Source: Flavobacterium gelidicaeli (lineage in GTDB: Bacteria; Bacteroidota; Bacteroidia; Flavobacteriales; Flavobacteriaceae). Taken from it: 64,000 nucleotides of DNA. Where the stretch lies: assembly GCF_013294005.1 (NCBI RefSeq), contig NZ_JABSNK010000003.1, forward strand, positions 372,001 to 436,000. Direction: 5' to 3'. Positions 1 through 10,368 of this stretch are shown here, piece by piece. Position 1 is the first letter of the stretch. Each line of letters opens with the position of its first letter. The translations under genes and the position numbers were made by a program. The notes beneath the pieces are model-generated. The model had not been told where the DNA came from. It saw only the letters and a list, made by a program, of their open reading frames with translations, and did no database searches.

Positions 1-2663
1 GTTTAATTGTGGTTGATAGAGGTGGATATCCCGGTGCAACTGGAAACACTACCTTATTGATTAGAGGAAAGGCTACTCTGGGTAATAATTCTCCATTGAT
101 AATAATTGACGGTATATACTCAACAGATTTCTCCTATTTGTCTCCTCAAGACATTGAGTCAATGTCTATTTTAAAGGATGGGGCCGCTGCTATCTATGGT
201 GCACGTGCAGCAAATGGTGTTATATTAATCACCACTAAAAGAGGTAAATCTGGAAAAACTAAAATTAATCTCTCTTCAACTTATAGTCTTTCGTCTTTTT
301 CAGTAAAGAACAAATTTATGTCTTCTGAACAATATGCTATTTATAATAATGAAATAGCAGAACGTAATGGAACTGCGTTGCCGTACACCCAAGATGACAT
401 TACTAAATTTGCTTCAGGAACAGATCCTATAAATTATCCTAACACCAATTTTGCGGATCTAACTTTCGCTAAAAATTCTCCTTTAAGAAGAACTTCTTTG
501 AATATTTCTGGCGGTACTGAGAAAATAAATTACTTTGTTAGTGCTGACAATATGGATCAAGTGGGACTGTTTAAATCCGGTAGCTTGAACTTCAAACAAA
601 ATCAAATACGCTCTAACGTAGACATTAAAATTGGAGAAGACTTTAAATTAGGAGTTGATTTAAATGCTCGCTTTGGAGTGAACAATCAACCAGGTGTTGA
701 CTTAGCATACATTTACAAGCACATTTACACTAACGAACCAACACAAGTAGGAATATATCCAAATGGCCTTGTAGGTTGGGGTGGAGAGAATGGTTCTAAC
801 CCTGCAATCATGTCTACAAATGCTTCTGGTTTTCAAAAACAAAGCGATACTAATTTAAGAGGTAGATTTTCTTACGACTGGGATTTACACAAATTAACTA
901 AAGGTTTGTCTGTTAAAGGTTTCTTAGGAATTAGAAAAATGAATAACGACAATAAAAGTTGGTACACACCTTGGACTGTTAATCAGTACGTTTCGTCTAC
1001 TGGAGAATATGTGCCTACTATAGGTTTTTCTCAACAAGGTCAAGAAAGTATTTTACGTGAAAGTTTCTGGAAGAACGATCAAACAATGGTGAATTCTACA
1101 CTTCATTACAACACTAAAATTGGTGAGAAGCACGCTATAACAGCTTTTATAGGAGCAGAAAAAACTAAAGAAAGCTCTAGAGAGTTTTATGCTCAACGTA
1201 CCGGTTTTCCTAGTAAAGATCACCCCGAATTATTCGCAGGAAGTGACAACGGACAAATCTCAGGAGGTTCATCTAGTGAATGGGGACGTGTAAACTATTT
1301 TGGTTCCTTGTCTTACGACTATTCTAAAAAATACTATGTAGATTTTACATTACGTCGTGATGGATCAAGCAATTTTGGACCAGGAAAACAATTTGGTACC
1401 TTCCCTGGTATTGCTTTATCATGGGCCATAAATAAAGAAAAGTTCCTTGAAAATATATCTTGGATTAATTCTATCCGTTTGAGAGCATCATCAGCAGTAA
1501 TGGGTAATGACCAAATCGCAGGTTTTCAATATCAAACAAGTTATAACTATGGTGGACCTACTAATACTGCTCAGCCTAACTACTATATCTTTGGTACAAA
1601 TGGTGTAAGAGAAAATGGTTATGTAAGTGCTAATGTTCCTAATCCTAACATTACTTGGGAAACAGCATACATTAAAAACTTAGGAGTTAATTTCAGCTTA
1701 TTTGATAACAGATTAACAGCTGATGCCAACTATTTTTATCAAAAAAGAACAGACATCTTAATTACAAAGGCTGCAGCGATACCAGATGCAGTAGGCTTAA
1801 ATTTACCCCAACAAAATCTTGGAAAAGTAGATAATTATGGTGTAGAATTTCAGGTAGGTTGGAGCGACAAAATTGGCGACCTCTCATATAATATAGGTGG
1901 TAATTTTACACAAGCAAAAAACAAAGTTGTTTATATGGCAGAAGCTGCTGATGTTCCAGATGCTTTAAAGCGCGAAGGTCACTCACTGGATTCCTATATT
2001 GTATATCCTACTAATGGCATTTTTAAAGACCAAGCACAGGTAGATAGCGCTCCAGCAAAACTAGCAGGTACAGTACCCGGTGAGCCTAATTATATCGATA
2101 GCAATAACGATGGAAAAATTGATGCTAATGATAGAATACGCTTGTATTCATCTAATGTGCCTCAAATTCAATTTGGTTTCAGCGGAGGATTGAATTATAA
2201 AGGATTTGATTTCAACTTCTTGTTTCAAGGTCAAGCCAAAGCAAAGACCTTAGTGTTTTTCGACCAATCAGGTGCTAAACCAGAATTTACTTATACAGAT
2301 AGATGGACACCACAAAATACTAATGCCTCTTACCCTCGAGCATTTGCGCAAGGTGATAAATATAGTGGTCAGCAAAACCCTATAGATTTCTCATTGAATG
2401 GTGGATTTGAAGGCGCCGATTTGTATTATAAAGATGCCACATTTGTTCGATTGAAAGAAGTAGAACTAGGGTACACATTTAGTAAAGAGAAAATAAAATT
2501 TGCAGATCTTAAGTTTTTTGTAAGAGGTTTTAACTTATTAACCATGTTTTCAGAAATCCATAAATTAGGTTTAGATCCTGAAGCAGCTGGTTACAACAAC
2601 TTTAGAGAAAGTACTTACCCTTCTTTAAAATCAGTTTCAATGGGTTTCAATGTTAACTTCTAA
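1..2663 (+). CDS. SusC-like TonB-dependent outer-membrane transporter, 5' end outside window
   Basis: The reading frame is open to the left edge of the window, so this is the C-terminal ~886 residues of a longer protein. The GTG at position 9 is not a credible start, because the visible part begins inside the TonB plug domain (IRG, IIIDGIYS, LKDGAAAIYGARAANGVILITT motifs typical of SusC/RagA). The rest is a 22-strand barrel ending in an aromatic Phe (NVNF), the usual outer-membrane C-terminal signature. An EF-hand-like DSNNDGKID stretch is common in the family. SusC proteins import oligosaccharides across the outer membrane using TonB energy. The SusD partner starts 50 bp downstream. It is the only SusC here on the plus strand. 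Substrate is inferred from context only. Confidence 0.95.
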   Translation, partial: LIVVDRGGYPGATGNTTLLIRGKATLGNNSPLIIIDGIYSTDFSYLSPQDIESMSILKDGAAAIYGARAANGVILITTKRGKSGKTKINLSSTYSLSSFSVKNKFMSSEQYAIYNNEIAERNGTALPYTQDDITKFASGTDPINYPNTNFADLTFAKNSPLRRTSLNISGGTEKINYFVSADNMDQVGLFKSGSLNFKQNQIRSNVDIKIGEDFKLGVDLNARFGVNNQPGVDLAYIYKHIYTNEPTQVGIYPNGLVGWGGENGSNPAIMSTNASGFQKQSDTNLRGRFSYDWDLHKLTKGLSVKGFLGIRKMNNDNKSWYTPWTVNQYVSSTGEYVPTIGFSQQGQESILRESFWKNDQTMVNSTLHYNTKIGEKHAITAFIGAEKTKESSREFYAQRTGFPSKDHPELFAGSDNGQISGGSSSEWGRVNYFGSLSYDYSKKYYVDFTLRRDGSSNFGPGKQFGTFPGIALSWAINKEKFLENISWINSIRLRASSAVMGNDQIAGFQYQTSYNYGGPTNTAQPNYYIFGTNGVRENGYVSANVPNPNITWETAYIKNLGVNFSLFDNRLTADANYFYQKRTDILITKAAAIPDAVGLNLPQQNLGKVDNYGVEFQVGWSDKIGDLSYNIGGNFTQAKNKVVYMAEAADVPDALKREGHSLDSYIVYPTNGIFKDQAQVDSAPAKLAGTVPGEPNYIDSNNDGKIDANDRIRLYSSNVPQIQFGFSGGLNYKGFDFNFLFQGQAKAKTLVFFDQSGAKPEFTYTDRWTPQNTNASYPRAFAQGDKYSGQQNPIDFSLNGGFEGADLYYKDATFVRLKEVELGYTFSKEKIKFADLKFFVRGFNLLTMFSEIHKLGLDPEAAGYNNFRESTYPSLKSVSMGFNVNF

Positions 2664-2713
2664 TTAAAAGTAAATCACATTATCATAAAATTTAAATCAA
2701 ATATTTTGACAAA

Positions 2714-4423
2714 ATGAAAAAAATAAAATTAATATATATAGGTGCTTTTTTTAGTCTATTTATGGCCACCGGATGCAGTGATGCTTTAGAGACAGAAGCT
2801 TCAAATGCCTTTGGCGAAGACTTGATTTACTCTGACCCTGTTCAAGTAGAAAAATTATTATATAACGTTTACAATAGTACCGAAAGTTGGTCAGTGAACA
2901 GAAGTGATTGGTGGGGAATTCGCTTTAATATCGAAAACGCTTCTTTTGAATCTAAGTTTAATTTTAAGAATCTAGATTTATTCAAAGAACAAGCCGGATG
3001 GACTTCCAGTAATGTTGGTTTGCTAGGCAACAAATGGAGTAATTATTACCATTACATCCGCCTCTCTAACGAATTCTTAGATCGCATTGATGCTAGTGAA
3101 GCGATGCAAAAAGATCCTGCAAAAGTGGATGTACTAAAAGCCGAAATGCGTTTTTTAAGAGCGAACTGCTATAGTAAATTAATAAAATATTTTGGTGGCG
3201 TACCCATAATGGAACATGCATTAGGTTTAGACGCAGATTTTGACATCAAGCGCAATAGTTATGATGAATGCGTTGCTTTCATTGTAAAGGAATTAGATGA
3301 AGCAGCTGCAGTATTACCTGCTAGTCGCTCTGAAGCTGAGTTTGGTCGCGTGACTAAAATTGCGGCGCTAGCTGTTAAGTCTCGTACACTTTTATACGCT
3401 GCAAGTAAACTTCATGATCCATCATCGGCGCCTATTAACGATCCTTTATTTGTTTATACTAAAACTACTAAATGGCAGGATGCAGCAAATGCAGCAAAAG
3501 CAGTTGTTGACTTAATGGGAGGTCGTGATCTAATTGCAGTAAATAATGCTACAGAATATCAAAAACTATATCTTTCTCCTAATGCTGACATCATTTTTGC
3601 AAGACCATACAGCTCGCAATACTATGAATTTGGCACAGATGCTAACTCGCTAAGTGATTTAACGCAATCTCCTAGTGGTTATGGAGGCTGGGGATTATCT
3701 TCTCCTACGCATAATTTTACGTTACAATTCAACATGGCTGATGGTACGACTACTGATGGGGCTACTTTTGATCCAAATAAACCAAATAGCAACCGCGAAA
3801 TGCGCTACTATGCTGATTTACTTTTTAACGGAGCGCAGTTTAGAGGACGTGATGTTCAGTACTATTTATCAGATAATCCTAGTGCTTACCCTGACGGACT
3901 AGATTCTCCTAGAGGTCTTGGAAACACGCAACACTCTTCAAAAACAGGCTACAATGTTCGTAAATTTCAAGACGAAGCTGTTAATGTTGCTGGTGGAATT
4001 TCTCCTAAAAGACCTTACGTATTGTATGGTTTAGCAGAAGTATATCTTAATTACGCAGAAGCTTTGTATCATTTAGGCGAAGAAGGTACTGCACGCATTT
4101 ACTTAAACAAAGTCTCTTCAAGAGCATTGCAACCTGCAATCACTTCCTCTGGAAGCAGTCTCCTTGAGGCCATCAAAAGAGAAAGACGTGTCGAACTTTG
4201 TTTTGAAGGACACAGCTTCTTTGATGAAAGAAGATGGATGGATGAATCTCATCTTGCATTTCCTATAAAGGGACTAAATTGGAAAAAAGATGCTAGTGGC
4301 AATCTTTCATTTACACAAGTGACTGTATTGACAAAAGCATTTGACCCAAAAATGTATTATCTACCTATTCCATTTACTGAAATCCAAAAAGCTCCGGCAT
4401 TAATTCAAAATACAGGATACTAA
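2714..4423 (+). CDS. SusD/RagB-like glycan-binding lipoprotein
   Basis: A 569-residue surface lipoprotein, partner of the SusC gene just upstream. The signal peptide ends in a lipobox with Cys at residue 21 (MATGCSD). The middle shows the helical TPR-like pattern of SusD (AEMRFLRANCYSKLIKYFGGVP) and the C-terminal part has the RagB/SusD signature YLNYAEALYHLG, followed by IKRERRVELCFEGHSFFDERRW. SusD proteins cap the SusC barrel and deliver oligosaccharides. Together with the SusC it forms a plus-strand transcription unit ended by a strong hairpin at 4456-4492. Sequence similarity to the other two SusD proteins of the window appears low, suggesting a different glycan or a different fragment. 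Confidence 0.95.
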   Translation: MKKIKLIYIGAFFSLFMATGCSDALETEASNAFGEDLIYSDPVQVEKLLYNVYNSTESWSVNRSDWWGIRFNIENASFESKFNFKNLDLFKEQAGWTSSNVGLLGNKWSNYYHYIRLSNEFLDRIDASEAMQKDPAKVDVLKAEMRFLRANCYSKLIKYFGGVPIMEHALGLDADFDIKRNSYDECVAFIVKELDEAAAVLPASRSEAEFGRVTKIAALAVKSRTLLYAASKLHDPSSAPINDPLFVYTKTTKWQDAANAAKAVVDLMGGRDLIAVNNATEYQKLYLSPNADIIFARPYSSQYYEFGTDANSLSDLTQSPSGYGGWGLSSPTHNFTLQFNMADGTTTDGATFDPNKPNSNREMRYYADLLFNGAQFRGRDVQYYLSDNPSAYPDGLDSPRGLGNTQHSSKTGYNVRKFQDEAVNVAGGISPKRPYVLYGLAEVYLNYAEALYHLGEEGTARIYLNKVSSRALQPAITSSGSSLLEAIKRERRVELCFEGHSFFDERRWMDESHLAFPIKGLNWKKDASGNLSFTQVTVLTKAFDPKMYYLPIPFTEIQKAPALIQNTGY

Positions 4424-4455
4424 TTTTTAATTTATACGTCATAAATTAGCTTATA

Positions 4456-4500
4456 CAACAAAGCCAAGAACACATTGTTCTTGGCTTTGTTGCTTTTACT
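4456..4500 (+). terminator. Hairpin terminator after SusC/SusD pair 1
   Basis: A perfect 16-bp inverted repeat (4456-4471 with 4477-4492) has a 5-nt loop and is followed by CTTTTACT. It lies 33 bp after the SusD stop codon. The T-run is on the plus strand, so it mainly serves the plus-strand pair. It also separates this pair from the convergent minus-strand block. Confidence 0.85.
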
Positions 4501-4677
4501 ACCCGCTTAAAACAGCTAGTATTATTTATAAATCTGTAAAAATATAGTAGCCAAAACTCCTTTAATCAACGCAAAGGGTCTTGATGTAAAAATAAGCAAA
4601 GCAATAAAATAGTACAGTTAATCTGTATCATCCTTAAGATTTCATGCTGCTACCCTACTTTGACATAGAGTGAATTA

Positions 4678-5817
4678 CTATTTCACACATCTAAAACCAA
4701 TATGATTTGCTGCAGATTTTACTTCGCCATTTCCTCGAGTACCTAACATATAACGTGTACAATATTGTTCTGTACATAAAAAAGAACCACCTCGATGCAC
4801 TCTTTTTGGTAAACCCGGTTCAGCAGGGTCATTAAAAGTGGCTGGTCCTTGCGGATTTTTACTAACTTTATTTTCACTTGCTAACTGCGCATAATAATTA
4901 GCGTCATACCAATCATTTACCCACTCCCAGACATTCCCAGACATATCATATAGACCGTATGCATTTGCCTTGTACTGAGCTGTTGGAGCTATTCCGGCAA
5001 AGCCATCTTCAGCAGCATCTGCACCATCAACTGGAAATTTCCCTTGATAGATATTAGCCTGAAATTTATCATCTACTGTTAGTGTATTTCCCCAGGCATA
5101 TAATTCCCCTGATTTTCCACCACGCGCTGCAAATTCCCATTCGGCTTCAGTGGCTAATCTTTTACCAGCCCACTTGGCGTAAGCGATTGCATCTTCATAA
5201 CATACTTGTACCACAGGGTAATTATCTTTTCCTTCTATGGAACTATCTGGTCCTAGTGGATGTCTCCAGTTTGCTCCACCTACATAGCCCCACCAACGTA
5301 AGTAATCATTAAGCGGAACTTCTTGTTTAGTGGGCATGAAAACAGCCGTACCTGCAATAAGTTTGTCAGCAGGAACACCTGGAAATTCTTCTGCAGAGGG
5401 TTTGATTTCGGCTACAGTAACATATCCTGTGGCTTTTACAAAAGCGGCAAATTGTTTGTTAGTTACTTCCGTTTTATCCATCCAAAAGCCATCAACATAA
5501 ACTCTATGAACTGGGTTAGCATCATTTGTAATCCCTTTTACACCGCACAAACTTTCGTTGCTAACACTGCATCCCATAGAAAATTCTCCACCCGGAATCC
5601 ACACCATGCCTTCTGGAGCATCTTTAGGTTTATTGTTTTTATTTTCGATGGTAGAACCAAAGTCAATGTCTCCAACTTTTGATTCATTGTCAGCACTATT
5701 TTCAGAAACTACATTTTCAGAAATCATTTTTGACTTGGTAGCATTAACAAAATAGATTACCCCAGCTACAATTAGCACAAGAGCTATAGCGGATATCGTT
5801 TTATTTTTAGTACTCAT
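4678..5817 (-). CDS. Formylglycine-generating enzyme (sulfatase-modifying factor), membrane-anchored
   Basis: A 379-residue protein with an N-terminal hydrophobic segment (about residues 8-25) that looks like an uncleaved anchor or signal, followed by an FGE-sulfatase domain from about residue 70 to the end. Visible motifs are GMVWIPGGEFSMG, DKTEVTNKQFAAFV, KRLATEAEWEFAARGG and DMSGNVWEWVNDWY. The two copper-binding active-site cysteines of true FGEs are present as C348 and C353 (SFLCTEQYCTRY), with the same five-residue spacing as human SUMF1 C336/C341. The protein should therefore oxidise the Cys of C-x-P/A-S-R sulfatases to formylglycine, using oxygen. All eight sulfatases of this window carry a Cys-type motif, so this is the likely maturation factor. 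It is the last gene of the minus-strand block and starts 151 bp after GH110 ends. Confidence 0.9.
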   Translation of the reverse strand: MSTKNKTISAIALVLIVAGVIYFVNATKSKMISENVVSENSADNESKVGDIDFGSTIENKNNKPKDAPEGMVWIPGGEFSMGCSVSNESLCGVKGITNDANPVHRVYVDGFWMDKTEVTNKQFAAFVKATGYVTVAEIKPSAEEFPGVPADKLIAGTAVFMPTKQEVPLNDYLRWWGYVGGANWRHPLGPDSSIEGKDNYPVVQVCYEDAIAYAKWAGKRLATEAEWEFAARGGKSGELYAWGNTLTVDDKFQANIYQGKFPVDGADAAEDGFAGIAPTAQYKANAYGLYDMSGNVWEWVNDWYDANYYAQLASENKVSKNPQGPATFNDPAEPGLPKRVHRGGSFLCTEQYCTRYMLGTRGNGEVKSAANHIGFRCVK

Positions 5818-5968
5818 ATATATTTTTTTTTAAACGCAAATGTTGTTATCGAATAATTATAGAACCTGTAAATTTAATTATAAAATAGCTGGCATTACAG
5901 TGTTTGTTACCAATTACCTTCTTTATTTTATCCACAAAATATGCTGTAACTGTCAAGCTAATTCACAT

Positions 5969-7861
5969 CTACTTAAGAATAATATTGCTAGACATTTTAT
6001 CTTTGCGCAATATTTCTGTAGCTTTCCCAGAAAACTGATTGTTCTTAAATAATAAGTTACGAGAATGGTTTACCATAATAGCCGGATTATCTGGATACAA
6101 ACTTTCATGGTTCTTAGAGTCATTAATAGTATTACCTACAAATTCAAGCATATTTACGTTGTTTGCCTCTACTATCAAATTATCAAATTGATTAAATACA
6201 TTATTAGAAATCAAGATATTTTCAAATGCTATATGATCACTTTCGTTATCTGTTTCAAATCGAATGACTCCCTTATTTTGACCAGCTGTAGCACAATCTT
6301 GAAAAATATTATTACGAATAGTCAAATCGAGAACGCTCCCTGATTCATACCAATATCCACTTTCTACAGGTGCTAAAATTGCTTCCATCTCAGTGCTGAA
6401 AAACGAATTCTCAACCACAATTTTACGTGGAGTAGACAGTAATAATCCTCTTGCTCTGTTGTTTATGATTCTACAATTTTGCACAAGTAATTCAGGATAA
6501 GCATCTAGGTTTTCTATATAATCTCCTACTTTTAAAGAACGCGGTAAAACTTCATTAAAAGAGATTATTTGATAGCGGCCATTGATTTTTTCTACAGCTT
6601 TCAAAGTCATTTCTTCCAAGGCGAAAAAGGACTTTTGTAAATTAACAATTCCTATTTTATCATTTTGCTTACCAATGGTAAAGCCCTGTTGCTGAAAATG
6701 TCCCACTTTTATAGCTACCTTATGGTCACCCAATATCTCAGAAATTTGTTGGTAGATACCATGAACGTTAACAGCGTCATCTAATTGACTACTAAACAAA
6801 CAATTTTTAATTTCAATTTTACCGCTACAGCCCACAAAATGTGTCGCATCTGCAGTTGTTGAGATTATCCTACCCTGAGAAGGCGTTACATTAAAATTAT
6901 CTAGAGATATGTTTTTAGTATTCTCTGCAATAAGCCCCATACCACAAGCATGATGAACGTCTATATTGTTAAAAGAAACATCGCTAGAAAAAGTTATATG
7001 AAAAGCCGGTGCAAACCGATTATACCCTTGCTCACCCTTCATAACTACTACCTTCCCTACTTCTGGAATCTTTTTAGTATGGCCATAAATCCTTATGAGA
7101 CCCGGCTCTAATTGCTCAGCGGTCAGCTTGTCTTCGATTCCAATTTTTGCATATTCAGGTGATCGTAAATCAACAGGATATTTATATTTTATCGCGTCTA
7201 CGTTTGATTGCGTGGCCGTCTTACTCTTTGTAGTTAGCGACGTGTAAGCCTCTGTATTAAATGCTGTAGCTCGCGTTTCTGGATCAAACAATATTGATTG
7301 TCCTATGCTATGTTCATAATATTCTTTAATAAATACTAGCTGACCTTTCCTAATCTCATACGGATAATCTTTTGAAATCTTCATGTCAAAAGTTTTCTGT
7401 TCTAAATTATTTGCTACAATTATTCCTTCACTGTGAAAGGACATACCCCAATCAATTGAAACATTTTTGATTCTAATATTAGAAGAGTTCTCAATAGAAA
7501 ACGGTATAATTAAACCATGAAAAATAAAAGTGGAACCTTGCCCATCTATGGTCAGATCATGCCTATCAAATATAGGAAAAGCAGTTTTTACCACACTACT
7601 GTTGTGATTAGCAACTTGTGTATATCGCTCTAAAGCTTTATCAGGATAAAAATGATATATGCCTTTTTTAAATTTGAGCACCTTAATATTCTCGTTATCT
7701 AAATTCTTTAAAGTTTCTAAAAGTAATGGTGTAGCATCTCCAGCGATACTCTCGTCAAATAGTAGTGAGGCACCGTTCTGAGTTTGCCCCTTAACGGCGA
7801 ACGAACATCCAAGTATCAATACGAGAATAAAAAGATAATATTGCTGTAATTTAAAAGTCAT
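5969..7861 (-). CDS. GH110 family alpha-1,3-galactosidase-like enzyme (parallel beta-helix)
   Basis: A 630-residue exported protein with a signal peptide (residues 1-25, possible lipobox Cys 19 in ILGCSFA). The right-handed beta-helix pattern and motifs such as IDGQGSTFIFHG, IKNVSIDWGMSFH, TADATHF and LDDAVNVHG are those of GH110, which removes alpha-1,3-linked galactose. D338 and the pair D361/D362 have the 23/24-residue spacing I recall for the catalytic aspartates of Pseudoalteromonas GH110 enzymes, which act on lambda-carrageenan-type alpha-1,3-galactosidic bonds. A second, more distant GH110 lies at 21962. In this locus the enzyme probably trims desulfated galactose from oligosaccharides in the periplasm. 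Exact substrate is not shown by sequence. It follows the GH2 gene with a 146-bp gap. Confidence 0.85.
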   Translation of the reverse strand: MTFKLQQYYLFILVLILGCSFAVKGQTQNGASLLFDESIAGDATPLLLETLKNLDNENIKVLKFKKGIYHFYPDKALERYTQVANHNSSVVKTAFPIFDRHDLTIDGQGSTFIFHGLIIPFSIENSSNIRIKNVSIDWGMSFHSEGIIVANNLEQKTFDMKISKDYPYEIRKGQLVFIKEYYEHSIGQSILFDPETRATAFNTEAYTSLTTKSKTATQSNVDAIKYKYPVDLRSPEYAKIGIEDKLTAEQLEPGLIRIYGHTKKIPEVGKVVVMKGEQGYNRFAPAFHITFSSDVSFNNIDVHHACGMGLIAENTKNISLDNFNVTPSQGRIISTTADATHFVGCSGKIEIKNCLFSSQLDDAVNVHGIYQQISEILGDHKVAIKVGHFQQQGFTIGKQNDKIGIVNLQKSFFALEEMTLKAVEKINGRYQIISFNEVLPRSLKVGDYIENLDAYPELLVQNCRIINNRARGLLLSTPRKIVVENSFFSTEMEAILAPVESGYWYESGSVLDLTIRNNIFQDCATAGQNKGVIRFETDNESDHIAFENILISNNVFNQFDNLIVEANNVNMLEFVGNTINDSKNHESLYPDNPAIMVNHSRNLLFKNNQFSGKATEILRKDKMSSNIILK

Positions 7862-8007
7862 GATATAATGCTATTTTTTAAAGTAATATTTTATAGTTTT
7901 TTGATTCTCTTTCAGCCACCCGCTGTCTCAAATTGAAGTATTAGCTATCGCTGTTAGTAAAGCATACACATTTAAAAGAGTGTAATTATTGTTTTTTTAT
8001 CGAATAA

Positions 8008-10368
8008 TTATCTAACAGTTTTTACGACAGTATTTCCTTTCAAATTAGCAATTGCCGCTTCAAAAGCTATTTTTCCACTTTTCGAACCAATTCTTACCAA
8101 AGCTGTTGCAATTCCTGCTTCGGCTGTTATAGGACCAACGTTCATAACTTCAGCATCTCCATTTATTACAAAATCTATTTTTTTATCGAAAGTAGGAACT
8201 ACTGTTCCGTTTTTATCTACGGCCGCTATGTAAACAAAAATAACATCGTTTACATTTGACTGTGGTTTTTTACCACTTTCATCAAACCAAATCTTTAATT
8301 TATGAGGCGCTTCTGGTGTTTTGACAGACACTTGTTTCACTTCCTTTCCATCAATATAACCTACAGCCTTCAACTCACCTACTTGAAAAGAAGGGATTTT
8401 AAATGTAAAAGGCGCGTGGCTAATTTTTGTTGTGTTTTTATCAACATCCGGTTTTTGAGAAGCAATACTTTTTCCGTTCAAGAATAATTCGACTTGATCG
8501 CAATTGCTCAAAACCTTTACGTCCAAATTCGAATCGGCATTCCAATAACTAGCAATTTTCAATACTATTGCTTCTTTTGGACTTTTTTGACTTGCATAAA
8601 AATCATAACCAAATTTTGGCAATCTGAAGATATCCATAATTCCTGAAGCCTCAATTTCGTCATGATAGCCACGGTTGTAATCATACATTACCCAGTATCC
8701 ATCGCCCATCACGCCCGTTGCAAGATTGTCATTATGAGATTCCTGCAAATTATAAGCTTGCTGTACCAATGCTTTTTCACCTTCGGCTCTTAAATGGCGA
8801 CTGCTTTTTTCAAGGCGCAATCCTTTAGGCATCTTATCTTGATTCAATCCACCATTAGAGGAATAATATTCCCAATCTCCATATTCAGATACAAAGTAAG
8901 GCTTGTCAGCATGATTTTCATTTCCATGTAATATTCTATGCTGTCTCGATTGAAAATAGATATCGTATACTTCTGGCATCCATCCTGATGAAAATGCTTG
9001 ACTTCCTGGATATTCTTCATGGACTCTTTTATTCAATTCTTCCATAAAAAAGATTGGCATTTTAGTTTCGTTCAATGACACTTCCCAAGAAACTACCGAT
9101 GGATGGTTGCGGTCTCTACGAATTAAATCTGTAGCGGCATTGTAGCAAAAATTTCTAAAAGCATCAGTATCTGCATAATATTGCCATCCTAGAATAGCAT
9201 CAACAACAAAAATTCCTAACTCATCACAAGCGGCTAAAAAAGCGGGTGATTGTGGGTAGTGAGACAAACGAATACAGTTAAAACCAGCCTCTTTAATCTT
9301 TTTTGCATCACGGTATTGTGCATTGTCCGAAAGTGCATAACCAATAAATGGATACTCCTGATGACGGTTTACCCCTCTCAAAAAAGTCTTTTCTCCATTT
9401 ACATACAATTGATTGTCTTTAAATTCTAAAGAACGAATTCCGAAAGTAGTCATTTCTAGATCTTTCAACTTTCCGTCTACTACAACCTTCGTTTCTAACT
9501 GGTATAAATTAGGATCCGCTGGAGACCATAATTTCGCATTTTGAATACGAATCAAAGCATTCAGCTCAACCGATTTTGTAGCTGCTAATCCGTTTGAAAT
9601 AGTTTTATTTTCTGCTACTTTTTTTCCTTTAAAATAAATGGTTTGCACACACTCGATATCTTGCGATGTACTAGTTTCATTTACTATATCTGTTTTAATA
9701 GCAACCTCACTTTCGTCAGTTGCAACTTTTGGAAAGCTTACAAAAATACCACCTCCAGCTTTTTTATTTGCCAACATTGGATTCGAAATATAAATTCTAT
9801 CCTTGTAGCTAATCCATGAATCACGGTACAAACCACCGTACATATTAAAGTCTAATATCTTCAAAGGTTTCGGACCTGAAACTGGATTGTCTGTATTGTC
9901 CAATTTTACTGCAATAGTATTACTTTGTCCTACTTTGACAAAATTTGTTGCATCAATAACCACAGGCATATAGCCGCCCAGATGATCTGCAGCCAATTGA
10001 CCATTGATCCAAACTTGGGCACGATTCATAGCACCTTCTAGCTCAATAATTACCTTTTTATTTTTATTAGCAGAAGCTATTTCGAATTCTTTTCGGTACC
10101 AACATATGCCTTGCCATTGATCATTTACGACTAAGGGCTCAATATTTGCCGTGTGTGGCAAACTTACAGCCAACCATTTTGAATCATCAAAATCAGTTTT
10201 GCTTAAAGCTTCGTCTGAATTTGTAGTGTTACTAATTTTTGAGAATTTCCAACTGTGATTGAAACTTAACTTGACGGTAGGTAATTTTTGAGCAATTGCA
10301 CTACTACTCATAAGTAGAACAGCAATCAAAACCAACTGTTTTATAGTATTTATATTAAACTTACTCAT
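8008..10368 (-). CDS. GH2 family beta-galactosidase, exported
   Basis: A 786-residue protein with a signal peptide (residues 1-26). Domain order is the GH2 sugar-binding jelly roll (about 30-200, with WYRKEFEI and AQVWINGQ), an immunoglobulin-like domain (about 200-310), a TIM barrel (about 310-600) and a DUF4982/Ig-like C-terminal part. The acid/base is predicted as E434 in SLNET and the nucleophile as E495 in FVSEYGDW. The family cleaves beta-galactosides from the non-reducing end; carrageenan has beta-1,4 bonds from galactose to anhydrogalactose. The start codon overlaps the stop of the upstream sulfatase by 8 bp (ATGAGTAA), so the two are probably translationally coupled. Activity on other beta-glycosides cannot be excluded. 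Confidence 0.88.
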   Translation of the reverse strand: MSKFNINTIKQLVLIAVLLMSSSAIAQKLPTVKLSFNHSWKFSKISNTTNSDEALSKTDFDDSKWLAVSLPHTANIEPLVVNDQWQGICWYRKEFEIASANKNKKVIIELEGAMNRAQVWINGQLAADHLGGYMPVVIDATNFVKVGQSNTIAVKLDNTDNPVSGPKPLKILDFNMYGGLYRDSWISYKDRIYISNPMLANKKAGGGIFVSFPKVATDESEVAIKTDIVNETSTSQDIECVQTIYFKGKKVAENKTISNGLAATKSVELNALIRIQNAKLWSPADPNLYQLETKVVVDGKLKDLEMTTFGIRSLEFKDNQLYVNGEKTFLRGVNRHQEYPFIGYALSDNAQYRDAKKIKEAGFNCIRLSHYPQSPAFLAACDELGIFVVDAILGWQYYADTDAFRNFCYNAATDLIRRDRNHPSVVSWEVSLNETKMPIFFMEELNKRVHEEYPGSQAFSSGWMPEVYDIYFQSRQHRILHGNENHADKPYFVSEYGDWEYYSSNGGLNQDKMPKGLRLEKSSRHLRAEGEKALVQQAYNLQESHNDNLATGVMGDGYWVMYDYNRGYHDEIEASGIMDIFRLPKFGYDFYASQKSPKEAIVLKIASYWNADSNLDVKVLSNCDQVELFLNGKSIASQKPDVDKNTTKISHAPFTFKIPSFQVGELKAVGYIDGKEVKQVSVKTPEAPHKLKIWFDESGKKPQSNVNDVIFVYIAAVDKNGTVVPTFDKKIDFVINGDAEVMNVGPITAEAGIATALVRIGSKSGKIAFEAAIANLKGNTVVKTVR

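Noticed and set aside
9..2663. GTG at position 9 as the start of the first SusC
   Set aside because: The product would begin inside the plug domain and the frame stays open to the window edge; the true start lies outside.
3675..3902. Plus-strand ORF in another frame within SusD 1
   Set aside because: Lies wholly within the SusD gene and has no independent support.
5323..5682. Plus-strand ORFs opposite the FGE gene
   Set aside because: They are antisense to a well-supported FGE gene, show biased shadow composition and no recognisable domain.
5969..7861. Pectate-lyase or polygalacturonase assignment for the beta-helix protein
   Set aside because: The FIFHG, ADATHF and LDDxxNVHG blocks with the 23/24 Asp spacing fit GH110 better than pectinases.
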